Below are positions 43,834 through 52,728 of a stretch of 64,000 nt of DNA, in pieces. The stretch is from contig JACNJL010000026.1 in the NCBI GenBank assembly GCA_014382585.1, positions 1 through 64,000 of the forward strand, written 5' to 3'. Origin of the DNA: Limisphaerales bacterium. Lineage in GTDB: Bacteria > Verrucomicrobiota > Verrucomicrobiia > Limisphaerales > UBA1100. The notes under the pieces are model-generated. The model saw only the letters and a list, made by a program, of their open reading frames with translations, did not search any database and had not been told where the DNA came from. Position numbers and translations under genes: made by a program. The first letter of the stretch is position 1. Each line of letters starts with the position of its first letter.

Positions 43834-44622
43834 ATGATCCCGATCAAAACATCCGAAGAGCTGGACGCCATGCGCGAAGCAGGGCGTGTGGCCGGTACGG
43901 TGTTGGCGGAGGCATCGGCTTGGGTGAAACCGGGCGTAAGCACCCGTGAGATTGACGAATACGCCGCCAGTCGAATCAAGGCGCATGGAGCCAAGAGCGC
44001 ATTTTTGGGCTACGAAGTGAGCGGCCGAAAGTATCCGTGCCACATTTGCATTTCGATGAATGATGAAGTCGTGCACGGCCTCGCCGGCAAACGCAAAGTG
44101 AAAGAGGGCGACATCGTCAGTCTCGATTGCGGCGTGCGCGTGAATGGATTTATCGGCGATACCGCTCGGACGGTCATTGTGGGCGAGTGTTCCGAAGAAA
44201 CACAAAAATTGATTGATGTGACTCAGGAAGCTCTGTATGATGGAATTTCTCGCGCATTACCGGGCAACCGGGTGAAGGATATTTCCTGTGCGGTGCAAAA
44301 TCGGGTGGAAGCTAATGGGTTTTCCATCGTTCGTGAATTTGTGGGACACGGAGTAGGACGGACGGTTCATGAAGAACCGCAGATCCCAAACTTTGTTAGC
44401 ACCGGCGAGACGCCCGAGTTGCGGCCGGGAATGACGATTGCCATCGAGCCGATGGTGAATGTTGGTGGAATGAAAGTGAAATTTTTGTCGGATGGTTGGA
44501 CCGTGGTGACACGGGATGGCCGTCCGTCGGCTCATTTTGAGCATACAATCGCGGTGACCGATGGGGAGCCTGAGATTTTAACATGTCTGGAGCAGAAGCC
44601 ATCCGCGTCAGCGGTTGCGTAG
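43834..44622 (+). CDS. map: Methionine aminopeptidase, type I
   Basis: 262 residues. Removes initiator Met. Metal ligands are visible in SLDCGV, GDTARTV, GHGVGRTVHEEP, AIEPMV and HFEHTIAV. The catalytic His is in PCHICISMNDEVVHG. The gene's last 40 bases overlap the start of infA in another frame, so the two C/N-terminal stretches constrain each other. Confidence 0.96.
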   Translation: MIPIKTSEELDAMREAGRVAGTVLAEASAWVKPGVSTREIDEYAASRIKAHGAKSAFLGYEVSGRKYPCHICISMNDEVVHGLAGKRKVKEGDIVSLDCGVRVNGFIGDTARTVIVGECSEETQKLIDVTQEALYDGISRALPGNRVKDISCAVQNRVEANGFSIVREFVGHGVGRTVHEEPQIPNFVSTGETPELRPGMTIAIEPMVNVGGMKVKFLSDGWTVVTRDGRPSAHFEHTIAVTDGEPEILTCLEQKPSASAVA

Positions 44623-44819
44623 TAGAAGTATTGACGCATCGATTGGTGCGGGTGGAGTTGGAAAACGGCCACCGAATGATGGGCCACACCACGCGGGCCA
44701 CCAGCGGATTGCTGGCGGAAGCGGCGGTGGGCGATAACGTGGTGTTGGAAGTCAGCACCTTCGACCTTTCCAAGGGAAGGGTCGTGCAATTAAATAGTTT
44801 AGAGACAACAACGAAATAA
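44583..44819 (+). CDS. infA: Translation initiation factor IF-1
   Basis: 78 residues, S1/OB fold: [20 protein letters not shown] is the diagnostic strand pair (usually [15 protein letters not shown]), ending [10 protein letters not shown] as in YDLTKGRIVY. The N-terminus and the loop between ([18 protein letters not shown]) are divergent. It starts 40 bp inside map, probably translated by coupling. Lies before rpmJ, the usual place. Confidence 0.88.
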   Translation: MSGAEAIRVSGCVVEVLTHRLVRVELENGHRMMGHTTRATSGLLAEAAVGDNVVLEVSTFDLSKGRVVQLNSLETTTK

Positions 44820-44827
44820 GGAACAAC

Positions 44828-44941
44828 ATGAAGGTACGCGCCTCAGTCAAAAAAATGTGCGAACACTGCCGGGTCATTCGGCGGAAAGGCGTCGTGCGTG
44901 TCATCTGTAAAAACAAGCGCCACAAACAGCGCCAAGGATAA
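44828..44941 (+). CDS. rpmJ: 50S ribosomal protein L36 (zinc-binding type)
   Basis: 37 residues: [20 protein letters not shown], then [17 protein letters not shown]. The four zinc ligands C11, C14, C27 and H33 (spacing CxxC...C...H) are kept. Sits between infA and rpsM with 8 and 4 bp spacers, as in most bacteria. Confidence 0.97.
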   Translation: MKVRASVKKMCEHCRVIRRKGVVRVICKNKRHKQRQG

Positions 44942-44945
44942 TCTT

Positions 44946-45377
44946 ATGCCCCGCATTTTAGGAATCGACGTACCCTCCGCCAAGCGCATCGACATCGCGC
45001 TGCGCTCCATTTATGGCATCGGCCCTGCCGTTGCGGTCAAGGTTTTGGAAAACGCCGGCATCGATGCCGGCACCCGCGCCCACACGCTTTCTGAAGAACA
45101 GCTCGCGCAAATTGCCAAGGCCATCCAGACCACCGAGATGCGCCCCTCGCAAACCCGCACGGCACCCAATCCGGAAACCGAGTTGTGCCCCATCCTGGTG
45201 GAAGGTGATCTGCGTCGGAAAGTGTCCGAGGACATCAAAAACCTCAAGAGCATCAAGAGCTATCGCGGCCAGCGCCATCAACGCGGGTTACCCACGCGCG
45301 GCCAACGCACCCAAACCAACGCCCGTACCCGCAAAGGTCCGAAGAAAACCGTCGGGGCCCAGCGCAAGAAAGACTAA
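44946..45377 (+). CDS. rpsM: 30S ribosomal protein S13 with internal insertion
   Basis: 143 residues, ~20 more than usual. RILGIDVPSAKRIDIALRSI and YGIGPAVAVKVLENAGI open the helix-turn-helix part. An extra ~20-residue segment (TTEMRPSQTRTAPNPETE) precedes LVEGDLRRKVSEDIKNLKSI; the C-terminal GQRHQRGLPTRGQRTQTNAR is intact. ATG 44946. Confidence 0.95.
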   Translation: MPRILGIDVPSAKRIDIALRSIYGIGPAVAVKVLENAGIDAGTRAHTLSEEQLAQIAKAIQTTEMRPSQTRTAPNPETELCPILVEGDLRRKVSEDIKNLKSIKSYRGQRHQRGLPTRGQRTQTNARTRKGPKKTVGAQRKKD

Positions 45378-45403
45378 TTTCATTTTCATTAACTGACTGA
45401 ATT

Positions 45404-46069
45404 ATGGCTGAAGAAAAACAAGATCCCGCAACCGAGGCCGAGGCGCCCAAGGCAACTGATGCTGCAGAGCAACCTGCTGCTGAAGTAAAAGAAGAGGCCC
45501 CTGCCAAGGAAGAAAAAGCCGAGAAGCCCGCCAAGAAAGAGAAGGCTGAAAAAGCTGATGCTGGCGATAAGGCTGAAGCTGTTGAAAGCGAACAAAAAGG
45601 CGAAGAGGCTTCCGCTGAACCGGCTGAACCCGCCGAAGGACACCATTCAGCTCCCACGGCCGCAGATTTACTGTCGGACAATGTTGATGACGTCAAGATC
45701 ATCAAGGCCAAGAAATCGAAGAATGTCACCCACGGCATTGTTCATATACAGGCCACCTTCAATAACACTTTGGTGACCATCACCGATATGCAGGGCAACC
45801 CCATCAGTTGGTACAGCGCCGGTCGCGCCGGCTTCAAGGGCTCCCGCAAAAGCACCTCCTACGCCGCCCAACAAGTGGCCCAACGCGCCGCTAACGAAGC
45901 GAAGGCCCACGGGCTGCGCGAAGTGGAAGTCCGCGTTAAAGGACCCGGCTCCGGCCGCGAATCCGCCATCCGCGCACTGCAAGCGGTGGGGCTCGAAATC
46001 ACGACCATCAAAGACGTCACCCCCATACCCCATAATGGCTGCCGCCCCAAGAAGCGGCGCCGCGTTTAA
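45404..46069 (+). CDS. rpsK: 30S ribosomal protein S11 with acidic N-terminal extension
   Basis: 221 residues; S11 is usually ~130. The first ~95 residues are Glu/Ala/Lys-rich low complexity ([20 protein letters not shown]). The core begins [20 protein letters not shown] and includes [34 protein letters not shown] and [15 protein letters not shown]. The ATG and following codons are in frame with the core with no alternate start near it. Confidence 0.94.
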   Translation: MAEEKQDPATEAEAPKATDAAEQPAAEVKEEAPAKEEKAEKPAKKEKAEKADAGDKAEAVESEQKGEEASAEPAEPAEGHHSAPTAADLLSDNVDDVKIIKAKKSKNVTHGIVHIQATFNNTLVTITDMQGNPISWYSAGRAGFKGSRKSTSYAAQQVAQRAANEAKAHGLREVEVRVKGPGSGRESAIRALQAVGLEITTIKDVTPIPHNGCRPKKRRRV

Positions 46070-46089
46070 ATCCTAAATATTTTACCAAA

Positions 46090-46698
46090 ATGGCACGTTA
46101 CACTGGACCCCGACTTCGCATCAGCCGCCGCTTGCGGACGCCCGTCTTTGGCCCCTCCAAATACTTGGAGCGCAAAGATTACCCGCCCGGACAACATGGG
46201 CAGAGCCGTCGCCGCAAGGCCACCGACTACGCCCTTGCGCTTATCGAAAAGCAGAAGCTGCGTTTCTATTATGGGTTGATGGAAAAACAATTTCGCGGCG
46301 TGTACGAAAAAGCCATTCGTCGCCGCGGCGTGACCGGCGAAATCATGCTCCAAATTTTGGAGACGCGTCTGGACAACATTGTCTACAGCCTCGGCTTTGG
46401 CTATTCCCGTGCGCAAGCACGGCAAATGGTAACCCACGGCCACGTACTGGTAAACGGCAGCCGCGTGAGCAGCCCCAGTTACGTCATCAAGGAAGGTGAC
46501 AAAGTCGGCGTGAAAGACACCGACAAAAGTCGCCACCTCGCTGACAAAAATCTTGAGTATTCTACCAGCCGCAATGTGCCGGATTGGTTGAGCCTCGACA
46601 AAGATGCCTACGAAGGCGTGGTGGAACGGATCCCCACCCGTGACGATATCCAACCGATCGCCAACGAACAGGCGATTGTAGAATTTTATTCCCGCTAA
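46090..46698 (+). CDS. rpsD: 30S ribosomal protein S4
   Basis: 202 residues, zinc-free type. RISRRLRTPVFGPSKYLERK, PPGQHGQSRRRKATDYALAL, the S4 RNA-binding domain LDNIVYSLGFGYSRAQARQM and NGSRVSSPSYVIKEGDKV. 30S assembly initiator; in enterobacteria it represses the alpha operon. A structured spacer follows. Confidence 0.97.
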   Translation: MARYTGPRLRISRRLRTPVFGPSKYLERKDYPPGQHGQSRRRKATDYALALIEKQKLRFYYGLMEKQFRGVYEKAIRRRGVTGEIMLQILETRLDNIVYSLGFGYSRAQARQMVTHGHVLVNGSRVSSPSYVIKEGDKVGVKDTDKSRHLADKNLEYSTSRNVPDWLSLDKDAYEGVVERIPTRDDIQPIANEQAIVEFYSR

Positions 46699-46807
46699 CC
46701 GTTGCCGGCCTTTCGGGGCCGGTGCAACCCTGCAATTATAGGGGCCGCTGGCACGCGGGAACGAAGCCAGCAGTCAGATTAAAATTGCAACCTAGAAAAA
46801 GAAAAAT
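46699..46807 (+). promoter_or_regulatory. Structured rpsD-rpoA spacer
   Basis: GTTGCCGGCC (46701-46710) pairs with GGCCG and GCAAC (46717-46721, 46724-46728) across a 2-nt bulge, with the loop TTTCGG closed as a UUCG tetraloop. A second hairpin is GCTGGC (46747-46752) with GCCAGC (46766-46771). No U-tract follows. The largest gap in the alpha cluster; possible S4 control site, RNase site or leader of an rpoA transcript. Confidence 0.5.
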
Positions 46808-47890
46808 ATGCCAATACGACTCGGACGATTTGAACAACCGAAGCACCTCCGCAAGGAAGGTGAGGAAAAAAACTACGCCAAGTTTGTCGCTGAACCATTT
46901 GAGACCGGCTATGGTCACACGATCGGCAACTCATTGCGCCGCGTGCTGCTTAGCAGTCTCGAAGGCTCGGCCATCACCTCCGTTAAAATTGATGGCGCGC
47001 AGCACGAATTTGCCGCCGTGGAAGGCGTGGTAGAAGATGTCTCGGAAATTGTTCTCAACCTCAAAAAAGTGAAGTTCAAACTCCACTCGCGTGATCCGCA
47101 GGTTTTGATGATCGCCGTCAACAAAGACGGTGCTGTGACTGCTGCCGACATTGAGCTGAACCAAAACACCGAGGTGATCAACCCCAAGCAGCACATCTGT
47201 ACGCTAGACAAGAAAATGAAATTCCTGATGGAACTCGAGGTCCAAGTCGGCCGCGGTTTTCTCAGCGGTGATGACAACAAAAAGGCCAATCAAGCCATCG
47301 GCGTCATCGCAATCGATTCAATTTTCTCACCTGTCACGAAGGTGCGTTACGATGTGAAAGACGCCCGCGTGGGCCAACGCACGGACTACGACAGCCTCGA
47401 GCTGGAAATCTGGACCGACGGGCGCATCAAGCCAGATGACGCCCTTACCCAAGCCAGTGCCATCCTCCAGCATCACCTCGATGTGTTCGTCGATTACGAT
47501 CAGGAAGCCATTGAGTTTGAGGAAGCCAATGAAAGCCACGACGAGGAGAAATCCGAATTGCGCCGGTTGTTGGCCATGAGCGTCAACGAGATTGAACTCT
47601 CCGTGCGTGCCGCCAACTGCCTAAACAACGCCAACATCACTACCGTAGGCCAGCTCGCCACCAAATCGGAGGCGGACATGCTCAAGTATCGCAATTTCGG
47701 AAAGAAATCACTCAATGAAATTAAAGACAAACTCGTCGAGCTGAAGCTCGGTCTCGGCCTCACCTTCGAGGAAGGCATCTACGATGCCAGTGCCGAACCT
47801 CAACCGCAAAACGGAGCAGACGAATTCGGCTCCATGGAAGAAGAAACCGTGGACGCCTCCGGAGTCGCCGGTCTCGCGTTTGACGATTAA
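46808..47890 (+). CDS. rpoA: RNA polymerase subunit alpha
   Basis: 360 residues, ~30 longer than usual. N-terminal assembly domain: FVAEPFETGYGHTIGNSLRR, LLSSLEGSAITSVKIDGAQH-type dimer contacts, and GRIKPDDALTQASAIL. C-terminal domain: ELSVRAANCLNNANITTVGQ and KYRNFGKKSLNEIKDKL, binding UP elements and activators. The last ~30 residues form an acidic tail (NGADEFGSMEEETVD). Confidence 0.97.
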   Translation: MPIRLGRFEQPKHLRKEGEEKNYAKFVAEPFETGYGHTIGNSLRRVLLSSLEGSAITSVKIDGAQHEFAAVEGVVEDVSEIVLNLKKVKFKLHSRDPQVLMIAVNKDGAVTAADIELNQNTEVINPKQHICTLDKKMKFLMELEVQVGRGFLSGDDNKKANQAIGVIAIDSIFSPVTKVRYDVKDARVGQRTDYDSLELEIWTDGRIKPDDALTQASAILQHHLDVFVDYDQEAIEFEEANESHDEEKSELRRLLAMSVNEIELSVRAANCLNNANITTVGQLATKSEADMLKYRNFGKKSLNEIKDKLVELKLGLGLTFEEGIYDASAEPQPQNGADEFGSMEEETVDASGVAGLAFDD

Positions 47891-47901
47891 CGAACAAGAC
47901 A

Positions 47902-48642
47902 ATGCGCCACCGTAAACGCACCGCCAAATTAGGCCGCACCAGTGAGCACCGCACCGCGTTGCTCGCCAATCTGGTGTGCAGCCTCATCAAACACCGAAAA
48001 ATTCAAACCACCCTCGCCAAGGCCAAAGCCGCCCGCGTGGTGGCCGATAAAATGGTCACCCTCGGCAAAAAAGGCCAGGAGAAGGATAACGCCATTCAGT
48101 GCCGCCGCCTTGTGGCTGCGCGATTACAACAGCAACCGCGCCACCATTTTTCCAAGCACAATGGCGTGAGTGGTAAAGTGCGGCGCGATGAATGGCGCCA
48201 AAACGAAGATGTGGTTCGGATTCTTTTTGAAGATATCGCTCCCACCTTTGCCGAGCGCAATGGCGGTTACACGCGAGTCATCAAGCTCGGGCGTCGTCGC
48301 GGCGATGCCGCCGAAATGGCCATCCTTGAGTGGGTAAAAGACGGCGACACGCCTGTCCGCGAAAGCAAAAAAGCGCCCCAATCCAAAGAATCCAAAGAAT
48401 CTAAAGCCGAAGCAGTTGCCGAAGCAGTTGCCGAGGAAGTGGTTGAAGAATCCACCACCGCCGAACCCACCGAAGAGGCTTCCAGCGAGGAAGTCACTGA
48501 ACAAGCTGTGACTGAGGAAGCAACAGAAGAAGTTGCGCCCGAGGAAACGGAAACTGAGGTACCCAAGGAAGCCGCGACTGAAGAACCGGAAGCCAAGTCT
48601 GAAGAGGAACCCAAATCCGACGACAACAAAAAATCCGACTAA
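47902..48642 (+). CDS. rplQ: 50S ribosomal protein L17 with long acidic tail
   Basis: 246 residues; L17 is ~120. The core (about 1-140) has MRHRKRTAKLGRTSEHRTAL, LVCSLIKHRKIQTTLAKAKA and RNGGYTRVIKLGRRRGDAAE. From ~150 the protein is a Glu/Ser/Thr/Ala tail of about 95 residues ending EEEPKSDDNKKSD. There is an insertion near AARLQQQPRHHFSKHNGVSG. Last gene of the cluster, followed by a strong terminator. Confidence 0.95.
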   Translation: MRHRKRTAKLGRTSEHRTALLANLVCSLIKHRKIQTTLAKAKAARVVADKMVTLGKKGQEKDNAIQCRRLVAARLQQQPRHHFSKHNGVSGKVRRDEWRQNEDVVRILFEDIAPTFAERNGGYTRVIKLGRRRGDAAEMAILEWVKDGDTPVRESKKAPQSKESKESKAEAVAEAVAEEVVEESTTAEPTEEASSEEVTEQAVTEEATEEVAPEETETEVPKEAATEEPEAKSEEEPKSDDNKKSD

Positions 48643-48670
48643 CCGACGCCTCGTCAACCAACCCAATTCC

Positions 48671-48706
48671 AACCCACCCCGTTTGCATGACGGGGTGGGT
48701 TTTTTA
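48671..48706 (+). terminator. Intrinsic terminator of the ribosomal cluster
   Basis: AACCCACCCCGT (48671-48682) and ACGGGGTGGGTT (48690-48701) are perfect complements around a 7-nt loop, running into TTTTTT. Twelve-bp stem with U-tract. It closes the ~32-kb plus-strand ribosomal run after rplQ. Confidence 0.95.
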
Positions 48707-48741
48707 TTGGGCCTGCCGGAGAATTCAGTATCCTTCGCGTG

Positions 48742-50655
48742 ATGAATTACGCGGATTATCTGGTTCTGTTTCTTTACTTTGCCGGAATGGCCGGCATCGG
48801 TTTCTGGGCGATGCGGCAGGTGAAAGGGCAGGAGGATTATTTCATGGGCGGCCGCAAATTCGGCAAGCTGATGCAAACCTTTGCCGCCTTTGGCGCGGGC
48901 ACCGGCTCCGCGGATCCCGTCAACACCGCCCGAGGCACCTTCGCCAATGGGATGAGCGGCATGTGGGGCGTGATGTACTGGCTCTTCGTCACGCCCATCT
49001 ACTGGATCAGCGCCGTGTGGTATCGCCGCATGCGCTGCCTCACCCTCGGCGATTGGTTCACCGAACGCTACGAATCCAAATCAATGGGCGTGGCCTACGC
49101 GATCTTCGGCTGCTTTTATTATATGGTCTACGGCGCGATGCTCTTCACCGCCATCGGCAAAGTCGCCGTGCCGCTGATGGGGCCGGAGCTGTTTGGGATA
49201 CAAACGGAATACGTGCTTGTGCCGTTGGTCGCCATCATCGTCACCTTGTATGGCGTGCTGGGCGGGCTCACCGCCGCGTACTGGACCGATCTCATCCAAG
49301 GCATCTGCATCATCCTGCTTTCAATATTACTCATCCCCTTTGGCCTGAACGCCGTGGTCAAAAAATTCGGTGCAGCGGGCGACACGTGGACCGATGGCTT
49401 CCGCGTGATGCACGAGCAATTGCCCGCGTCCACTTTTGAAATTGTGGGCGGCGGCGCGGCCAGTGAATTTCCGTTGTACGCCATTGTCACCATTGTGATT
49501 ATGAATATGATCGGCATCGTACTCACGCCGCATTTCATCGTCACCGGCGGCGGCTCGGCCAAAAGCGAGCACGACGCCCGCGTAGGGCTCGTCACCGGCA
49601 ACTTCATCAAACGCTTCTGCACCATTGGCTGGGTCATCACCGCGTTGATTGTGCTCACACTTTACGGCGGCGGCGAACTCATCAATGACGCCGATATGGC
49701 GTGGGGCGTGGCCACCAAGGAATTGCTCGGCCCGCTGGGCATCGGCTTGGTCGGCCTGATGCTCGCGTGTTTGTTGGCGGCGCTGATGAGTAGTGTGGAT
49801 TGTTATATGCTCGTGTGCTCGGCGTTGGTGGTGCGCAATATTTACGTGCCGTATTTCAACCCCAAAGCGGAAGATCGGGAATGCCTTCGCCTCGGTCGCA
49901 TCACCGGCGGCATCGTGGTGCTGGGCGCGGTGCTGATTTCCGTCACGATGCTCGATATGTTCAAGCAATTGGAACTCACGTGGATTGTGCCGATGACCTT
50001 CGCCGCATTGTTTTGGCTGGGGATGTACTGGCGCCGCGCCACCACGAGGGCCGGATGGATTACGATTGTCTTTTGCCTGCTCACATTTTTTATTCTGCCG
50101 CGTGTGATTCCCGCCGTGGCACCAAACTTGCGGACTAATCCGGCTTTCACGCAGGTGAATCAGCCCGCAGAAGAAAACGCTGCGGGCGGTAAATCCATTT
50201 ATTGGACCGGTGGTGTGAAGGAAGTGGAGGGCACCGCACGCGGCGAAGGTTCGTTCCGTTTTGATATGATGATTTACGACAAGGCGTTGGGGTATGACCT
50301 GACAAAGGTTCGCAATGCGACGCTGAAGACGCTGGAGTTTCCGTTCAAAATTATTGCGCCGTTTTTGGTGATGATCATCGCGAGCTTGCTCACGCGGCCC
50401 AATTCCAAGGAGGCGCTGGATCGTTTGTATGTGCGAATGAAAACGCCGGTTCGGCCTGATCCTGATGAGGATGAAGTCGAGATGGAAAAAAGCTACGCGG
50501 AGCCGAGTCGTTACGATGACCGAAAACTGTTCCCCAAAACCCAACTGGAAATCCAACGCCCCACGCCGATGGATTTCTGGGGGTTCATCGCCTGCTTCGC
50601 GATATGTTTCGCGATTATCGGCATCGTGCTGTGGGTGGCGCAGATTGGGGCGTAA
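48742..50655 (+). CDS. Sodium:solute symporter family (SSS) protein
   Basis: 637 residues, 12-14 hydrophobic spans. SSS features: MGGRKFGKLMQTFAAFGAGTG, YGVLGGLTAAYWTDLIQGI (the GGLxAVxxTDxxQ hallmark), and MSSVDCYMLVCSALVVRNIY (SS/D pattern of the sodium site helix). A long hydrophilic/periplasmic stretch lies near 470-515 before the last spans. GTG at 48739 directly precedes ATG 48742. The substrate cannot be read from the sequence. Directly after the ribosomal terminator. Confidence 0.88.
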   Translation: MNYADYLVLFLYFAGMAGIGFWAMRQVKGQEDYFMGGRKFGKLMQTFAAFGAGTGSADPVNTARGTFANGMSGMWGVMYWLFVTPIYWISAVWYRRMRCLTLGDWFTERYESKSMGVAYAIFGCFYYMVYGAMLFTAIGKVAVPLMGPELFGIQTEYVLVPLVAIIVTLYGVLGGLTAAYWTDLIQGICIILLSILLIPFGLNAVVKKFGAAGDTWTDGFRVMHEQLPASTFEIVGGGAASEFPLYAIVTIVIMNMIGIVLTPHFIVTGGGSAKSEHDARVGLVTGNFIKRFCTIGWVITALIVLTLYGGGELINDADMAWGVATKELLGPLGIGLVGLMLACLLAALMSSVDCYMLVCSALVVRNIYVPYFNPKAEDRECLRLGRITGGIVVLGAVLISVTMLDMFKQLELTWIVPMTFAALFWLGMYWRRATTRAGWITIVFCLLTFFILPRVIPAVAPNLRTNPAFTQVNQPAEENAAGGKSIYWTGGVKEVEGTARGEGSFRFDMMIYDKALGYDLTKVRNATLKTLEFPFKIIAPFLVMIIASLLTRPNSKEALDRLYVRMKTPVRPDPDEDEVEMEKSYAEPSRYDDRKLFPKTQLEIQRPTPMDFWGFIACFAICFAIIGIVLWVAQIGA

Positions 50656-50664
50656 ACAAATCCG

Positions 50665-52728
50665 CTATTCCTCGCCGTTGCTTTGGTTGCTGGCGATGAC
50701 TTTTTGTTCCATCTCGCGCGGCATGTTTTCGTAATGGCTCAGCGCCTCGGTGTGCAGGCCGCGGCCTTCGGTGAGTGAACGCAGGTTGGTCGAGTATTTA
50801 TAGAGATCCATTTGCGGTACGTGCGCCTTGACCACTTGGAACGCGCCGTCGGCGTCCATCCCTTGGATTTTGCCGCGTCGGCTGTTGAGGTCGCCCATTA
50901 CCGCGCCCATAAATTCTTCGGGCACCATAATTTCTACGTGCATGATGGGCTCGAGCAAACAGGGCTTAGCGGATTTGAAAGCTTCGCGAAAGGCGTGTTT
51001 GCCAGCGGTTTGGAATGCGACATCTTTGGAGTCCACGGGGTGTTCTTTGCCGTCGTAGAAATCGATCTTCACATCCACCACGCCGTAACCGGCAATGATG
51101 CCATCGCGGCAGGCTTGCTCCACGCCTTTGCGCACGGATGGCACAAAGCTGCGGCTGACGTTTTGCCCCACGAGTGATTCGATAAATTCTACGCCCGAAT
51201 CGCGTTCGCGCGGTTCGATGCGCATCCACACTTCGGCAAATTGGCCGGCACCGCCGGATTGTTTTTTGTGCCGATACTTGCTTTCAGCCGGAATGGTAAT
51301 GGCTTCGCGCAATGGCACGCGCGGTTCGGTCAATTCAATTTGAACGTGGTAGCGTTCCTCCAAGCGTTTGCAAACCACGGTGAGGTGCAGCTCGCCCTGG
51401 CCGGAAATGACCGTTTGGTGCAGGTCACCATCCACGCGATAAATGAAAGTGGGATCCTCCTCGTGCAACGCGGCAAGGCCGGCGGCAATTTTGTCCTCAT
51501 CGCCCTTGCCCTTGGAGCGCAGGGCGAAGTGGATATTTGCTCCCGGGAAATCAATCGGCGGCAGCGCGGCATCCAGTTTACCGCCCACGAGGGTATCGCA
51601 CGTGTGCGTGTGCTTGAGCTTCACCAATGCGCCGAGGTCGCCCGGTGCGAGTTCATCCGCCGATACGCGGTCCTTGCCGTTGAGGATGTGAATTTGGTTG
51701 ATGCGCTCGGAAGCTTTGTGCGTGGTGTTCTTCAAATCCGCCCCGTGTGTGAGCGTGCCCGCGTGTAGTTTGAAAAACGATTGCGATCCCACGTGGCCTT
51801 CGTTCATCGTTTTGTAAATGAACAGCACCGGATCCTTGTCGGTGAGGTTGATTTCCGTTTCGGATTGATCGGACTGGATGCCTTTGCTCACCGGATGATC
51901 GGCGGGCGAGGAGCCATAACGCGCGATGAAATCCATCAGGCAAGTCACCCCCACATTGGTCGTGGCCGAGGTGGCGAACACGGGGATGAGCCCTTCCGCC
52001 TGCAGCGCCTTGTGCAATCCGCTGCGGAGCTCTTCCTCGGTGAGATTGCCTTCCTCGAAAAATTTCTCCAGCAATGAGTCGTCCGATTCAGCGATGAGCT
52101 CGATGAGTTCCGTGTGCAAATCTTCCGCTTCGACGGAATCTTCTTCGGTGAATGTGCCGCTGCCGTCGGTCTTGTAAGTCAGAAGCTTTTTGTTCAGCAC
52201 ATCGATCACTTGATTGAAGCCGGGGCCGACGTTCATTGGCACCGTGAGGGGCATCACTTTGTTGCCAAAGTTTTCGCGCAAGCTGGCCAGCGCAGCATCG
52301 AATTCCACGAGTTCTTTATCTAGTCCGTTAACTGCCACCAGGTGTGGAACGCCGAGTTCACGCGACCAGTCCCAAACTTTGGTGGTGCCGACCTCCACGC
52401 CATTGGCGGCGTTGATGACCACCAGTGCCGCATCGCACACGCGTAGCGGTCCGAGGGCCTCGGCCATAAAATCGAGGTAGCCGGGCGTGTCGATGAAATT
52501 CAGCTTTTTGCCGCCAAACTCCACACACAACGGCGTGGCGTTGATGGAAATTTTCCGTTCCTTTTCCGCATCGTGATAATCGCTCATCGTCGTGCCAGCC
52601 TCGATGCTGCCCAGCCGGTTGATGGCGCCCGCGGCGGCCTCGATGCTTTCGGCGAGCATTGTCTTACCCGATGAGGCGTGGCCCACAATGGCGAAATTTC
52701 GAATATCTTCTGAGGGATAAGTTTTCAT
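50665..52728 (-). CDS. Elongation factor G-like GTPase (EF-G2 type)
   Basis: 687 residues from ATG 52728. All five EF-G domains are traceable: G1 GHASSGKT, switch I EKERKISINATP (not RGITI), G3 DTPGYLDF, G4 region VNGLDKE instead of NKxD, domain II FKLHAGTL, domain III GQGELHLTVV, domain IV GGAGQFAEVW, domain V with GDLNSRRGKIQGMDADG. The altered G4 may change nucleotide affinity or specificity. Such EF-G paralogues occur beside canonical fusA in many phyla; function not settled. Follows a 223-bp gap with two strong inverted repeats. Confidence 0.9.
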   Translation of the reverse strand: MKTYPSEDIRNFAIVGHASSGKTMLAESIEAAAGAINRLGSIEAGTTMSDYHDAEKERKISINATPLCVEFGGKKLNFIDTPGYLDFMAEALGPLRVCDAALVVINAANGVEVGTTKVWDWSRELGVPHLVAVNGLDKELVEFDAALASLRENFGNKVMPLTVPMNVGPGFNQVIDVLNKKLLTYKTDGSGTFTEEDSVEAEDLHTELIELIAESDDSLLEKFFEEGNLTEEELRSGLHKALQAEGLIPVFATSATTNVGVTCLMDFIARYGSSPADHPVSKGIQSDQSETEINLTDKDPVLFIYKTMNEGHVGSQSFFKLHAGTLTHGADLKNTTHKASERINQIHILNGKDRVSADELAPGDLGALVKLKHTHTCDTLVGGKLDAALPPIDFPGANIHFALRSKGKGDEDKIAAGLAALHEEDPTFIYRVDGDLHQTVISGQGELHLTVVCKRLEERYHVQIELTEPRVPLREAITIPAESKYRHKKQSGGAGQFAEVWMRIEPRERDSGVEFIESLVGQNVSRSFVPSVRKGVEQACRDGIIAGYGVVDVKIDFYDGKEHPVDSKDVAFQTAGKHAFREAFKSAKPCLLEPIMHVEIMVPEEFMGAVMGDLNSRRGKIQGMDADGAFQVVKAHVPQMDLYKYSTNLRSLTEGRGLHTEALSHYENMPREMEQKVIASNQSNGEE

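Noticed and set aside
49327-50556. A 409-codon minus-strand frame opposite the symporter gene
   Set aside because: It is an antisense reading rich in His, Gln and Arg; the plus strand encodes a well-supported symporter.
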